This document shows, piece by piece, positions 35,245-44,043 of a stretch of DNA of 64,000 nt (positions are counted from its first letter, which is position 1; every line of letters starts with the position of its first letter). The stretch covers positions 28,731-92,730 of the forward strand of contig SCQP01000005.1 in the NCBI GenBank assembly GCA_004299485.1. Direction: 5' to 3'. The notes under the pieces were generated by a model that searched no databases, had not been told where the DNA came from, and saw nothing but the letters and a program-made list of their open reading frames with translations. Origin of the DNA: Acidobacteriota bacterium. GTDB lineage: Bacteria; Acidobacteriota; Terriglobia; Terriglobales; SCQP01. The position numbers were made by a program, and so were the translations under genes.

Positions 35245-36068
35245 ATGGAAGCCTCGATCAATTGTGGAACAGACCAGAAGTCCCGTTCGATCCCCGCCGC
35301 CATCGCTGGCGTGGCGCGGATCGTGGAATGGCGCTTCACGAAGTTGTAATAGGCGAAGTGCAGGGCCACCGCCGCCTCAAAGTTCTCAAGCTTCTTGCTG
35401 AATCCAAGCGTCAGACGGGTCAACCGCCGCATGTGCTGGCGCATGGTGAGGTTTTGCCGCTCGATATAGCTGGTAGACGCCTCCGCCATGTTCGGGCTAC
35501 CCATGACCGCCTTCTTTTCGACGATGGCGAACTCGGCGGGACTGTAGCGGCGGTCTGCGTTACGCTCATCGCTGTTCACGTAGCTCTTTACGATCTGCGC
35601 GAAGTCGGCATTGGCTCCAAAGGCGTGTTCGATGGCCTCTACGTAGGCGCGGAGAGCACCGCTAGAAATCTGGACGCGGTTGCGCATCCGGGCGGCAACG
35701 TCAGCGCAGAAGGCATCTGCCGTGTCCGAATCCCGCTTGCCCGCCTTGAACGCCGGAACTAGCTTGGTATCGGAGTCAATCGCGCAGAGCGTCCAGACGT
35801 CGCCAACCTCCGGGCTATCGCCAGCGACCACGTTCTTTGCCTTCTTGCCGACGAATCCCCAAATCTCATCGAATTGGAGATGACGGCAGTTCAGGTTACG
35901 CATCTTGGCATCCATCAGCGCCGCGCAGCCCTGACCGACCCGCACGCCTAGTCGCATGATCGTATCCCGATGCACGCCAGTCATGCGCTCAATGGCGCGA
36001 ATGCTGGAACCTTCCGCCAACGCGCCGATGATGACGTTTTGCTTGTCAGTGCTGAGGACGTTTGCCAT
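35241..36068 (-). CDS. IS1-type (DDE) transposase
   Basis: ATG 36068 gives 275 aa. The N-terminus carries a helix-turn-helix (GALAEGSSIRAIERMTGVHR), and the catalytic domain has the first Asp in LQFDEIWGFVGKKAKN, the second in LCAIDSDTKLVPAF, and a Glu in TSYIERQNLTMRQHMRRLTR. It matches the IS1/IS1-like DDE family. I could not find paired terminal inverted repeats at its ends, and the gene overlaps a downstream zinc-ribbon gene, so it may be a stranded or domesticated copy. Confidence 0.88.
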   Translation of the reverse strand: MANVLSTDKQNVIIGALAEGSSIRAIERMTGVHRDTIMRLGVRVGQGCAALMDAKMRNLNCRHLQFDEIWGFVGKKAKNVVAGDSPEVGDVWTLCAIDSDTKLVPAFKAGKRDSDTADAFCADVAARMRNRVQISSGALRAYVEAIEHAFGANADFAQIVKSYVNSDERNADRRYSPAEFAIVEKKAVMGSPNMAEASTSYIERQNLTMRQHMRRLTRLTLGFSKKLENFEAAVALHFAYYNFVKRHSTIRATPAMAAGIERDFWSVPQLIEASI

Positions 36069-36143
36069 AGCGCAATCCCTAGCAATAAACGTATTACAAC
36101 AATCAGGCGAAGTCAATGGTTTGTGTAGTACACTTTTCCCGAT

Positions 36144-37145
36144 ATGAGGTTGCTGGCTACCGGCGTGTTGCTCGTATCGTGGCTTTGGCAGGGACCAGCC
36201 GCCGCCCAGAAGCCCAGCGCCAGCACAGGCGATAAAGTAGCCACCGAACAGGCCAAGCCAGCGCCATCCCATACGGCGGTTGTCAACCCAAGCGTCACCG
36301 CACCAACCAGCCAACCAGACACCGCCGCACAGAAGCGTGAGCCCAACTACGATACTTGGCCATGGTATTTCCAGCCAGCATGGATGATCGTGTGGGTCAC
36401 AATCGCCTACACCATAATCGCTTGGCGGATGCTGCGGGCCATCAAGCGTCAAGCCAACATCATGGAAGGGCAAGCTGCTGATGCTAGGAGCGACGCCGCT
36501 AACGCGAGAACCGAAGCCGCCAGCACCCTGGAAGCGATCAAGCGACAGGGTTTGAGCATGCGGCGGCAGACTACTCATTTGCGAATTGCCGCAGAGGCCG
36601 CAAAGGGGAATGCCGACGCTGCGCTGCTCGCAGCTAGAGCGCAGGCCGCTATGGCACAACAATGGTTCTCCGTGGAGGGCTGGAACGCGATAGTGCTTAA
36701 CCGACCGCCTCGGGGGAACGTGGCAGCGACGGTCAGAATCCAATTCCGTGTCTGCAATCGGACTGATGCGCTCATGAGTTTTCACACAATATCGGCCAGG
36801 ATCAATCCGATGACGATAACGCGCGACCAAGCGGCTTGCGCCATACCGCCGATGCAACATATAGAGTTTGAGATTGACTACGACATCTCGCCATCCGAAA
36901 TCTCCGTGTTTAGGAGCAGCAGCGGCGTGCCAAAGAACGCGATTGTTTCCGCCGATTACGATGATGTCTTCAATCCGGGACAGAAAATTAGGTATACGGT
37001 TGTCTACCGGATGAAACTCCGGTACGACGGTAGTATTGACCCGAGATTCTGGCATGCTAGCCGGACAGAGGACGCCAAGGGCTATCCAAGCGACGAATGG
37101 GATGAAGATGTGGCGGAACAAGAATCACCCCCGCCCAATGGATGA
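36144..37145 (+). CDS. Membrane protein with coiled coil, unknown function
   Basis: This 333-aa protein has a signal peptide (LLATGVLLVSWLWQGPAAAQ), a Pro/Thr-rich linker, a transmembrane helix near residues 77-95 (PAWMIVWVTIAYTIIAWRML) and then a helical Ala/Arg-rich coiled coil (about 98-170), followed by a beta-rich domain. Codon use and GC are lower than in the core genes, as in the rest of the island. It diverges from the transposase across 75 bases. I do not recognise a specific family. Confidence 0.7.
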   Translation: MRLLATGVLLVSWLWQGPAAAQKPSASTGDKVATEQAKPAPSHTAVVNPSVTAPTSQPDTAAQKREPNYDTWPWYFQPAWMIVWVTIAYTIIAWRMLRAIKRQANIMEGQAADARSDAANARTEAASTLEAIKRQGLSMRRQTTHLRIAAEAAKGNADAALLAARAQAAMAQQWFSVEGWNAIVLNRPPRGNVAATVRIQFRVCNRTDALMSFHTISARINPMTITRDQAACAIPPMQHIEFEIDYDISPSEISVFRSSSGVPKNAIVSADYDDVFNPGQKIRYTVVYRMKLRYDGSIDPRFWHASRTEDAKGYPSDEWDEDVAEQESPPPNG

Positions 37146-37256
37146 ACCGGCGTCCCGCCCGGTCGCGGCTTTGGCAGCGTCCCGGCAAATTAGCACAGTA
37201 CCCGCCAGTCAATAGGCTGGCGGAAGCCGCGCCGGGGCTGGCATAATAGGGGTTCG

Positions 37257-37332
37257 GTTGCCAGTTGCCAGTTCTCAGCGGAACCGTCCGGTCTCCGCGC
37301 CCCAAGCTGAACGCTGATAGCTGAACGCTGAT
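37257..37332. repeat. Short repeat cluster upstream of efp
   Basis: A GTTGCCAGTTGCCAGTT tandem is followed at 37305-37332 by two exact copies of AGCTGAACGCTGAT. The 209-base gap before efp holds only this and the efp ribosome site. It resembles dispersed CCAG/CTGA-type repeats such as family D. Confidence 0.6.
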
Positions 37333-37354
37333 AGCCCTATTCAGGAGCGTTTTC

Positions 37355-37918
37355 ATGGCTTTTTCCGCCAACCAGATGCGGCCGGGGATGGTGATCATCC
37401 ACAACGGCGAACTGCATTCCGTTTTCAGCATTACCCACCGCACGCCCGGCAACCTGCGCGCCTTCGTGCAAGCGAAGATCCGCAATCTGCGCACTGGCGG
37501 GCTGATCGAGCACCGCTTCCGGTCCGACGACAAGGTCGAGCGCGCCACGCTGGATGAAATGGAAATGGAGTACCTCTACAACGACGGTGATGCGTTCTAT
37601 TTCATGAACACCGAGAATTACGAACAGACGCATCTCAACCGCGACACCCTGGGCGACGCGGTGAACTACCTGATTCCGAATCTGAAGATCAGCGTCGAGT
37701 TCTACGAAGGCAAACCGGTGTCGGTGTCGCTGCCACAGACGGTGGACATGGAGGTGACCGAGACCGAGCCAGGACTCAAGGGCGCCACGGTAAGCAATGT
37801 GACCAAAGCGGCAACTCTGGAGACCGGCCTGGTGGTCCAAGTGCCCCCGTTCATTGAAACCGGTGAGAAGATCCGCGTCGGCACCACCGAGGGCGAGTAC
37901 CTGGAACGCGTAAAATAG
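37355..37918 (+). CDS. efp: Elongation factor P
   Basis: EF-P rescues ribosomes stalled at polyproline. All three domains are present in 187 aa ([12 protein letters not shown], then [20 protein letters not shown], then [18 protein letters not shown]). The tip loop of domain I reads TPGNLRAF: the position of the modified Lys34 of E. coli is Asn, with Arg two residues later. That implies no lysylation, rhamnosylation or hydroxylation at that site. AGGAGCG precedes ATG 37355. It is next to the horizontally acquired island. Confidence 0.95.
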   Translation: MAFSANQMRPGMVIIHNGELHSVFSITHRTPGNLRAFVQAKIRNLRTGGLIEHRFRSDDKVERATLDEMEMEYLYNDGDAFYFMNTENYEQTHLNRDTLGDAVNYLIPNLKISVEFYEGKPVSVSLPQTVDMEVTETEPGLKGATVSNVTKAATLETGLVVQVPPFIETGEKIRVGTTEGEYLERVK

Positions 37919-37994
37919 CGTCGCGGCGCGATAGGTTCACGCCGGCGGGACGTTTGGTTATAAAATATTCTGAGAAGAAAGGATATGCTGCCTC

Positions 37995-39578
37995 ATGGCC
38001 ACTGCACCCGTTGAAACCGTTCCCGGCTTTCCGGAACTCGACGACGCCCGCCCGATCGCCAATCTCGCGCCCGCCGCTCTCATTGAACACAGCCTCATCC
38101 GCAAGGAGTCGCAGCTCAGCGCCCGCGGCGCAGTCACGGCCAGGACCGGCAAGTTCACCGGCCGCACACCTCCCAACCGCTTCATCGTGAAAGACGACCT
38201 GACGAAAGATAAGGTCGCCTGGGGTTCGGTGAACCAGCCCATCAGCGAGGAGTCGTTCGAGAAGGTGCGCCGGCGCATGGCCGGCTACGTCAAAGGCCGC
38301 GAAGTCTTCGTGCAGGATCTGTATGGCGGCGGCGATCCGGCCTACCGGCTGCGGGTGCGCGTGGTCAACGAGCTGGCCTGGCACAATCTGTTCGTCCACA
38401 ATCTGTTCCTGCGGCCGTCGGCGGAGGAGCGCAAGTCGTTCAGCCCGGATTTCACCATCGTCTCCATGCCCGGCTGCAGCGCCGTGCCCTCGGAAGATGG
38501 CACCAAAACCGGCACCTACATTCTGGTGAACTTCACCCGGCGGCTGATTCTGATCGGCGGCACCTACTACGCCGGCGAGATGAAGAAGTCGATCTTTTCG
38601 GTGCTGAATTTCCTGCTGCCGCAGCGCGGCGTGCTGGGGATGCACTGCTCGGCCAACGTCGGACCCGAGGGCGATGCCGCCGTCTTCTTTGGTCTGTCGG
38701 GCACGGGCAAGACCACGCTGTCGGCCGATCCGGAACGGCGCCTGATTGGCGACGACGAGCACGGCTGGGGTTCGAACGGCGTGTTCAACTTCGAGGGCGG
38801 CTGCTACGCCAAGTGCATTCACCTGTCGGAGAAAGGCGAACCGCAGATTTGGAACGCCATCCGCTTCGGCACCGTGCTGGAAAACGTGGTGCTCAACCCG
38901 GCGACGCGCATTCCCGATTTCGACGACCAGTCGCTGACGGAAAACACGCGCGCGGCGTATCCGATTGAGTACATTGACAACGCGATTCTGAGCTCGCGCG
39001 GGCCGCATCCGAAAAACGTGGTCCTGCTGACGGCCGATGCCTTCGGCGTCCTGCCGCCGATCGCGCGGCTGACGGTGCCGCAGGCGATGTACCATTTCCT
39101 GTCGGGTTACACCGCCAAGCTGGCCGGCACCGAAGCCGGCGTCACCGAGCCCAAGGCGACCTTCAGCACCTGTTTTGCCGAACCGTTCCTGCCGCTGCCT
39201 CCGCGCACCTACGCCACCATGCTGGGCGAGCGCGTACGGCAGCACAAGGCACAGTGCTGGCTCATCAACACCGGTTGGACCGGCGGCGCCTACGGCACCG
39301 GCAAACGCATGTCGCTCGACCACACCCGCACCATGGTGCGCGCCGCGCTCGCCGGTAAACTGGACAACGCCAGCTATACCGCCGATCCGGTCTTCGGCCT
39401 GCCGATTCCAGACGCCGTGCCCGGCGTACCGGCCTCGGTGCTGAATCCGCGCAACACCTGGAAAGACGGCGCCGCCTACGACAAGGCCGCCCGGCACCTG
39501 GCAGAACTGTTCCGTGAAAACTTCAAGCAGTTTGAGGGTGTGCCGGCCGAGATCACGGCGGCGGGACCGAAGGCGTAA
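37995..39578 (+). CDS. pckA: Phosphoenolpyruvate carboxykinase (ATP)
   Basis: PckA converts oxaloacetate and ATP to phosphoenolpyruvate, the entry to gluconeogenesis. The P-loop is GLSGTGKTTLS near residue 233, and the metal-binding and kinase-2 motifs IGDDEHGW and GCYAKCIHLS follow. RTPPNRFIVKD marks the N-terminal substrate site. The 527-aa length is normal for the ATP-type enzyme. A family D repeat follows the stop codon. Confidence 0.95.
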   Translation: MATAPVETVPGFPELDDARPIANLAPAALIEHSLIRKESQLSARGAVTARTGKFTGRTPPNRFIVKDDLTKDKVAWGSVNQPISEESFEKVRRRMAGYVKGREVFVQDLYGGGDPAYRLRVRVVNELAWHNLFVHNLFLRPSAEERKSFSPDFTIVSMPGCSAVPSEDGTKTGTYILVNFTRRLILIGGTYYAGEMKKSIFSVLNFLLPQRGVLGMHCSANVGPEGDAAVFFGLSGTGKTTLSADPERRLIGDDEHGWGSNGVFNFEGGCYAKCIHLSEKGEPQIWNAIRFGTVLENVVLNPATRIPDFDDQSLTENTRAAYPIEYIDNAILSSRGPHPKNVVLLTADAFGVLPPIARLTVPQAMYHFLSGYTAKLAGTEAGVTEPKATFSTCFAEPFLPLPPRTYATMLGERVRQHKAQCWLINTGWTGGAYGTGKRMSLDHTRTMVRAALAGKLDNASYTADPVFGLPIPDAVPGVPASVLNPRNTWKDGAAYDKAARHLAELFRENFKQFEGVPAEITAAGPKA

Positions 39579-39582
39579 GAGC

Positions 39583-39614
39583 AGGGGCCAGCGGTCAGGG
39601 GCCGGGGGCCAGCG
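39583..39614. repeat. Dispersed repeat family D, copy 2
   Basis: GGGGCCAGCGGTCAGGGGCC and a third GGGGGCCAG lie just after the pckA stop. The convergent kinase gene ends inside this repeat, which encodes its last residues (SAPLAPGP). Confidence 0.65.
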
Positions 39615-40968
39615 GCGCGGAAACACCGGCGGGCGGCTGGGTATCGCTGAGGATATCCGGCGCCCCGAGTTCTACCCGCGGCAGGACGAAACGCACCAGC
39701 GTGCCTTCCTCCGGGCGGCTGCGAATTTCCATTTGCGCGGTGTCGCCGTAAAGCACCCGCAGGCGCTCGCGGACGTTGGCGAGACCGATGCCGTGGCCCG
39801 GTTCGGAGGTAGCCACCGGCGGGCCCGTTTGCAGACCGACGCCGTTGTCCTCCACCTCGAGTTCCAGCACCTCGTGCTGATGACGCCAGCCCTGGCGCGC
39901 CCGCAGGCGCACCCAGCCACCCTCGACTTTGGGCGCGAGACCGTGGCGGATGGAGTTTTCGACGACCGGCTGCAGCAGCATGCTCGGAACCAGGCGGTCG
40001 AGCATATCCGGCTCGATAACTTTTTCAAAGCGCAGCTTCTCCGGGCCGAAGCGCACGATTTCAATGTCGAGGTAATCGTCCATGAAGGCGACTTCGTCGC
40101 GCAGCGGCAGAAAGCTCTCATGCTTGCGCAACATGCGGCGCAAAATGTTGGACAGCTTGACGATGAGCACGCGCGCCGTGTCGGGATCGAAACGCACCAG
40201 CGAGGCTACCGAGTTCAGCGTGTTGAACAGGAAGTGCGGATTGATCTGGCTGGTGAGGGCATCGAGGCGCGCCTGCACCAGCAAGCGCTGCTGCGCCTGG
40301 AATTTGCGTTCCATGCGGGTATTGGCCCAGATCTTGATGGGGATGGCAAGCGCCAGAATATTGGTCACCACCACCGCGACCACGGTCCAGAAATTGCCGG
40401 GCTGAGGCGCGAACAAGGCGTCCGGCGCCAGGCGCTGCAGTTCCAGTTCGAGCAGCGTGCAGGCGATGACCAGCGCGAACACCAGCGCCTGCCAGTCGCG
40501 GAAGGGACGGTTGAGGCGATTGCGCAGCCAGCGCCAGAGCTCCAGATCGATAAACGGCGAAAACGCCCAAACTTCCTCCAGGTTGGGCGCGGCGTGGCGC
40601 AGCAGGCCGCCGACCCAGCCCGCCAGCAGCAGCAACGGCAGCGTCAGCCATTCATGGCCGACCACGGCGGCGGGGAAGGCGATGATGGCGCCGCCCAACA
40701 GCCCGGCACGGTAGCCGCCCATCAGGCCCAGCAACAGCGCGCCCGCGAGGCTGACATCGGCGGCGTGGAAGGATGGCACCGCGAGCCGGATCCAGACCCC
40801 GCCCATCAGCGGCAGGGCAACGAAGAGCGTGAAGGCCAGGCGCTCGCGCCAGCGCCGGTGTTCGGCGTAGAGGCAGCGCTGGAAGGCGACCGAGCGCACC
40901 AGCACGGCGGCGATTGCGGCAATCACCGCCAGATTCAGCAGCAGCGTGATGAAGAGGAGACGATCCAT
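39595..40968 (-). CDS. LytS/YehU-type sensor histidine kinase
   Basis: Six N-terminal membrane helices (about residues 5-200, with LMGGYRAGLLGGAIIAFPA typical of the 5TM-LYT sensor) precede a His_kinase domain. The phospho-accepting His is in LTSQINPHFLFNTLNSV, and the ATP-binding region has VVENSIRHGL and GIGLANVRERLRVLYGD. LytS-type kinases pair with LytTR regulators; none is adjacent, so the partner is elsewhere. The final residues come from a family D repeat. Confidence 0.9.
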   Translation of the reverse strand: MDRLLFITLLLNLAVIAAIAAVLVRSVAFQRCLYAEHRRWRERLAFTLFVALPLMGGVWIRLAVPSFHAADVSLAGALLLGLMGGYRAGLLGGAIIAFPAAVVGHEWLTLPLLLLAGWVGGLLRHAAPNLEEVWAFSPFIDLELWRWLRNRLNRPFRDWQALVFALVIACTLLELELQRLAPDALFAPQPGNFWTVVAVVVTNILALAIPIKIWANTRMERKFQAQQRLLVQARLDALTSQINPHFLFNTLNSVASLVRFDPDTARVLIVKLSNILRRMLRKHESFLPLRDEVAFMDDYLDIEIVRFGPEKLRFEKVIEPDMLDRLVPSMLLQPVVENSIRHGLAPKVEGGWVRLRARQGWRHQHEVLELEVEDNGVGLQTGPPVATSEPGHGIGLANVRERLRVLYGDTAQMEIRSRPEEGTLVRFVLPRVELGAPDILSDTQPPAGVSAPLAPGP

Positions 40969-40990
40969 GTCCCGGCGCGGGCGAGTTCCC

Positions 40991-40996
40991 TATAAT
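40991..40996 (+). promoter_or_regulatory. -10 box upstream of ribA
   Basis: TATAAT ends 12 bases before the GTG start of ribA, so the leader would be only about six bases. The -35 is weak. Confidence 0.4.
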
Positions 40997-41008
40997 TAAA
41001 GCAGAACT

Positions 41009-41599
41009 GTGTTGCCTGACGCCCTCCAGCTTGCCGCCGAAGCCGATTTCCCCACACGCTGGGCCCATTTCCGCATTCTGGGTTTCGAGCTGGGCGCAGA
41101 AAGCGCGGTGGCGCTGCGGCTGGCGGAGAAGCCGGCGGCGGTGCCGCTGGTGCGCATTCACTCCCAATGCCTGACCGGCGACGTCTTCGCCTCGCTGCGC
41201 TGCGACTGCCGGCAGCAGTTGGAGCTGGCGCTGGCGGCGATCGCGAGCGAAGGCAATGGCGTGCTGATTTACGAAGACAAGGAAGGCCGCGGCATTGGGC
41301 TCATCAACAAGCTGCGCGCCTACGCGCTGCAGGATGCCGGCGCCGATACCGTCGAGGCCAACGAACGGCTGGGCTTCGCCGCCGACGCGCGCGATTACAC
41401 CCTGCCGGCGGCGATTCTGCGGCATCTGGGCCTCACGCACGTGCGCCTGCTGTCGAATAACCCCGACAAAGTCCGGGCGCTTGAGGATGCCGGCATCACG
41501 GTTGTCGAGCGCGTGCCCTGCGAGCCGGATGCGCTCTCCGCCCAGGCGCGCCAGTACCTCGAGGTCAAGCGCGAGAAGCTCGGCCACCTGGTGGGCTGA
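41009..41599 (+). CDS. ribA: GTP cyclohydrolase II
   Basis: RibA opens GTP to start riboflavin synthesis. The zinc site is CLTGDVFASLRCDC near residue 52, and the catalytic loop YEDKEGRGIGLINKLRAYAL and substrate loop RLLSNNPDKVRAL are complete. There is no fused dihydroxybutanone-phosphate synthase, so this is a stand-alone enzyme. It starts with GTG 41009; an alternative is the following TTG. It is convergent with the permease gene. Confidence 0.93.
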   Translation: MLPDALQLAAEADFPTRWAHFRILGFELGAESAVALRLAEKPAAVPLVRIHSQCLTGDVFASLRCDCRQQLELALAAIASEGNGVLIYEDKEGRGIGLINKLRAYALQDAGADTVEANERLGFAADARDYTLPAAILRHLGLTHVRLLSNNPDKVRALEDAGITVVERVPCEPDALSAQARQYLEVKREKLGHLVG

Positions 41600-41602
41600 G
41601 CG

Positions 41603-44029
41603 TTAGTGTGCACGCAGCACTTGCGCCGGGTCGGTGCCAGCGGCGCGGCGTGCGGGCACATAGCTGGCCAGCAGGCTCGCCGCGATGAGCACCGCCGCGG
41701 CCAGAACCATCAGGCCAACGCTGACACCCGGCACTTGATAAAGCTGGCTGCGGACCCAATGCTGCGCCAGCACCGCGGCCACAGCGCCAATCGCTACGCC
41801 GGCAATCGCCAGACGCAGGCAGCCGCCCAGCACCAGTGCCGCGACCGCGCCGCCATCAGCGCCGAGCGCCATGCGGACGCCGATTTCCTGCCGGCGGCCG
41901 GCGACCAGGTACGCCATCACGCCATAAATTCCCGCCGCCGCCAACAGCAGCGCCAGCGCGGCGAACGCCGCCATCAGACCGCTCTGCAGCGCAGCGCCGC
42001 CGCTCGCCTGGCCGGCAATCGCGGCCATGGTGCGCACGTGGAAGACTGGCAGCGGCGCTTGCATCTGCGCCAGCACGCCGCGAACCTCGGCCACGACGGC
42101 CGCCGGCGCCAGGCGGCTGCGCACCAGCAGATAAGGCAGGGAGAGCACGGGGAAGAAGACTTCCGGCATGGGTTTGGTTTCGCGCGCGCCGAGGACGGGC
42201 ATGTTGCCGACCACACCTTGGATGCTCACCCAGGGACTGTATTGATCGTCGCGGAAGCGCTGACCAATGGGGTTCTGACCGGGAAACAGCGTTTGCGCGA
42301 AGGCCTGATTGACCACCAGCGAGAGGTGGAAGCGGTCGAGCGCCAAACCCGCCGCCGTTCCGTGTTGCGACCAGTACCGCGGCGCCGCTTGCCTCCAGGC
42401 CTGCAGTTGCGCGGGCGTGTAGAGCGATCCGGCAAGCAGCGGCATCTGCATGGTGCGGAAGAAGCCAGGCGAAACGCGGTCGCCCTCGACCAGCACATGC
42501 ACCGGCCCGGCGTGGTTCGCCAGCACCGGCCAGCCGTTGTTGCGGCCGCCTTCAAGCGGCAGCTCACTGGCAAAGCTCGCGGCCTCGATGCCCGGCCGGG
42601 CCTGCAAACGCTGCAGGAATTGCCGGCCAAAGGTATCGATCCCGTTGACGCCATGAAATCCGCTGAAGGCCAACTGCATGGTGAGCAAGTGGCTCGGGTT
42701 GATGCCCAACGAGCGGGAACGCATGCGCGCGAAGCTCTGCAGGAACATGCCCGCCAGCACCAGCAGCACCATCGACAGCGCCACCTCAGCGACGATCAGG
42801 CTATGACTCAGCCGTCCGCGCCCGCCCGCGGCCGACGCCGCGCCCGCAAGTTCACTTTGCATGCCGGCGCGCGTAAGCTGCCAGGCGGGCACGAGGCCAA
42901 AGAGGATGCCGCTGACGAGCGCCGCGATCGCGGTAAACGCCAACACCGCGAGGCTCATGTGTACGGGTTGCCGCTGCGTCATGGCCAACGCCGGCAGTGC
43001 GAGCACGCTGCGCAACGCGATCCAGGCGAGGGCGGTGCCCACGATGCCACCCAGCACAGCGAGTAGCACCGCTTCGGTCAGCAACTGCGCGGCAATCTGG
43101 CCGCGCCGGGCGCCCAGCGTCAGCCGCACCGCGATTTCCTTTCGCCGACGCAGGCCGCGCGCCAGCAGCATGCTCGCCAGATTGGCGCAGGCGATCAGCA
43201 GCACCAGACCGACCACCGCCAGCAGCGTGAGCAGCGCGGCGCGCTCGCCCGCACCGAGAAAATCGTGCCGCAGCGCGAGCACTCGAATGCCGATGCCATG
43301 ATTGGTGACGGGATACTCCCGCGCCAGATGCGCGGCCAGCGCGCTCAGCTCCGCTTGGCCTTGTGCGAGCGTGACACCCGGCTGTAAGCGGGCGATGGCG
43401 TGAAACGAGTACCAGCCGCGACGGCCCAGCATCGCCGCCTCCAGGTTCAATGGAACCCAGACCTGCAGCCGCGACTGCCAGCGGAAGCTGGCCGGCAACA
43501 CGCCAATGACAGTGTATTGCGCTCCGTTGATCGCGAGGCTGCGGCCAACGACGTTGGGACTGCCGCCGAACTCACTCTGCCAGAACCCGTAGCTCAGCAG
43601 TGCAACTGCCTGGCGCGAACCGGGCCGAAAGGTGTGGCCCAGCACCGGCGTGACGCCGAGCACCTCAAAGAAATTTCGCTCGGCATGGCCGGCTTGGAGC
43701 TCTTGCGGCGCGCCCCGCCCGAGCAGGCTGGCCAGCACCGGAGATTCGTACAGGCTCATGCCACGGAACGATTTTGCCTGGCGCTGCCAGTCGCGGAAAT
43801 CCGGGCCGGACACCGGAAAAATGCCCGGCGTTTGCTGCGTCGACCCCAGCGACACCAACTGGCCCGGATGCGTGTAGGGCAGCGGCGTCAGCAGCGCAGC
43901 GTTCACCACGCTGAACACGGCGGTATTGGCGCCGATACCGAGCGCCATGGTGAGGACCGCGACGGCGGTGAAGGCAGGCGAACGCCGCAACCAGCGCCAG
44001 CCGAACTGCACGTCCTTAGCGAGCCGCAT
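41603..44029 (-). CDS. MacB-like FtsX permease of the acidobacterial duplicated-permease type
   Basis: This 808-aa protein has an N-terminal membrane helix in [28 protein letters not shown], a MacB periplasmic core domain, then two FtsX-type blocks of three helices each near residues 280-440 and 680-800, ending with [25 protein letters not shown]. The family is strongly expanded in Acidobacteriota, often without an adjacent ATPase, and its transport substrate is generally unknown. It closes the operon that includes the sigma-54 activator and glycerate kinase, 14 bases after the latter. Confidence 0.92.
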   Translation of the reverse strand: MRLAKDVQFGWRWLRRSPAFTAVAVLTMALGIGANTAVFSVVNAALLTPLPYTHPGQLVSLGSTQQTPGIFPVSGPDFRDWQRQAKSFRGMSLYESPVLASLLGRGAPQELQAGHAERNFFEVLGVTPVLGHTFRPGSRQAVALLSYGFWQSEFGGSPNVVGRSLAINGAQYTVIGVLPASFRWQSRLQVWVPLNLEAAMLGRRGWYSFHAIARLQPGVTLAQGQAELSALAAHLAREYPVTNHGIGIRVLALRHDFLGAGERAALLTLLAVVGLVLLIACANLASMLLARGLRRRKEIAVRLTLGARRGQIAAQLLTEAVLLAVLGGIVGTALAWIALRSVLALPALAMTQRQPVHMSLAVLAFTAIAALVSGILFGLVPAWQLTRAGMQSELAGAASAAGGRGRLSHSLIVAEVALSMVLLVLAGMFLQSFARMRSRSLGINPSHLLTMQLAFSGFHGVNGIDTFGRQFLQRLQARPGIEAASFASELPLEGGRNNGWPVLANHAGPVHVLVEGDRVSPGFFRTMQMPLLAGSLYTPAQLQAWRQAAPRYWSQHGTAAGLALDRFHLSLVVNQAFAQTLFPGQNPIGQRFRDDQYSPWVSIQGVVGNMPVLGARETKPMPEVFFPVLSLPYLLVRSRLAPAAVVAEVRGVLAQMQAPLPVFHVRTMAAIAGQASGGAALQSGLMAAFAALALLLAAAGIYGVMAYLVAGRRQEIGVRMALGADGGAVAALVLGGCLRLAIAGVAIGAVAAVLAQHWVRSQLYQVPGVSVGLMVLAAAVLIAASLLASYVPARRAAGTDPAQVLRAH

Positions 44030-44043
44030 GCCGCCAGTCTAAG

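Noticed and set aside
33836..36140. Terminal inverted repeats for the IS1-type transposase
   Set aside because: GGTAGTGTC at 33836 also occurs at 2460 and, reversed, near 26590, but no matching end was found to the right of 36068.
36069..37121. Upstream extension of the transposase frame to 626 aa
   Set aside because: Homology begins at ATG 36068, and the extension is antisense to the membrane-protein gene.
37851..39626. A 591-aa frame antisense to pckA
   Set aside because: The pckA frame has full family motifs; the antisense has none.
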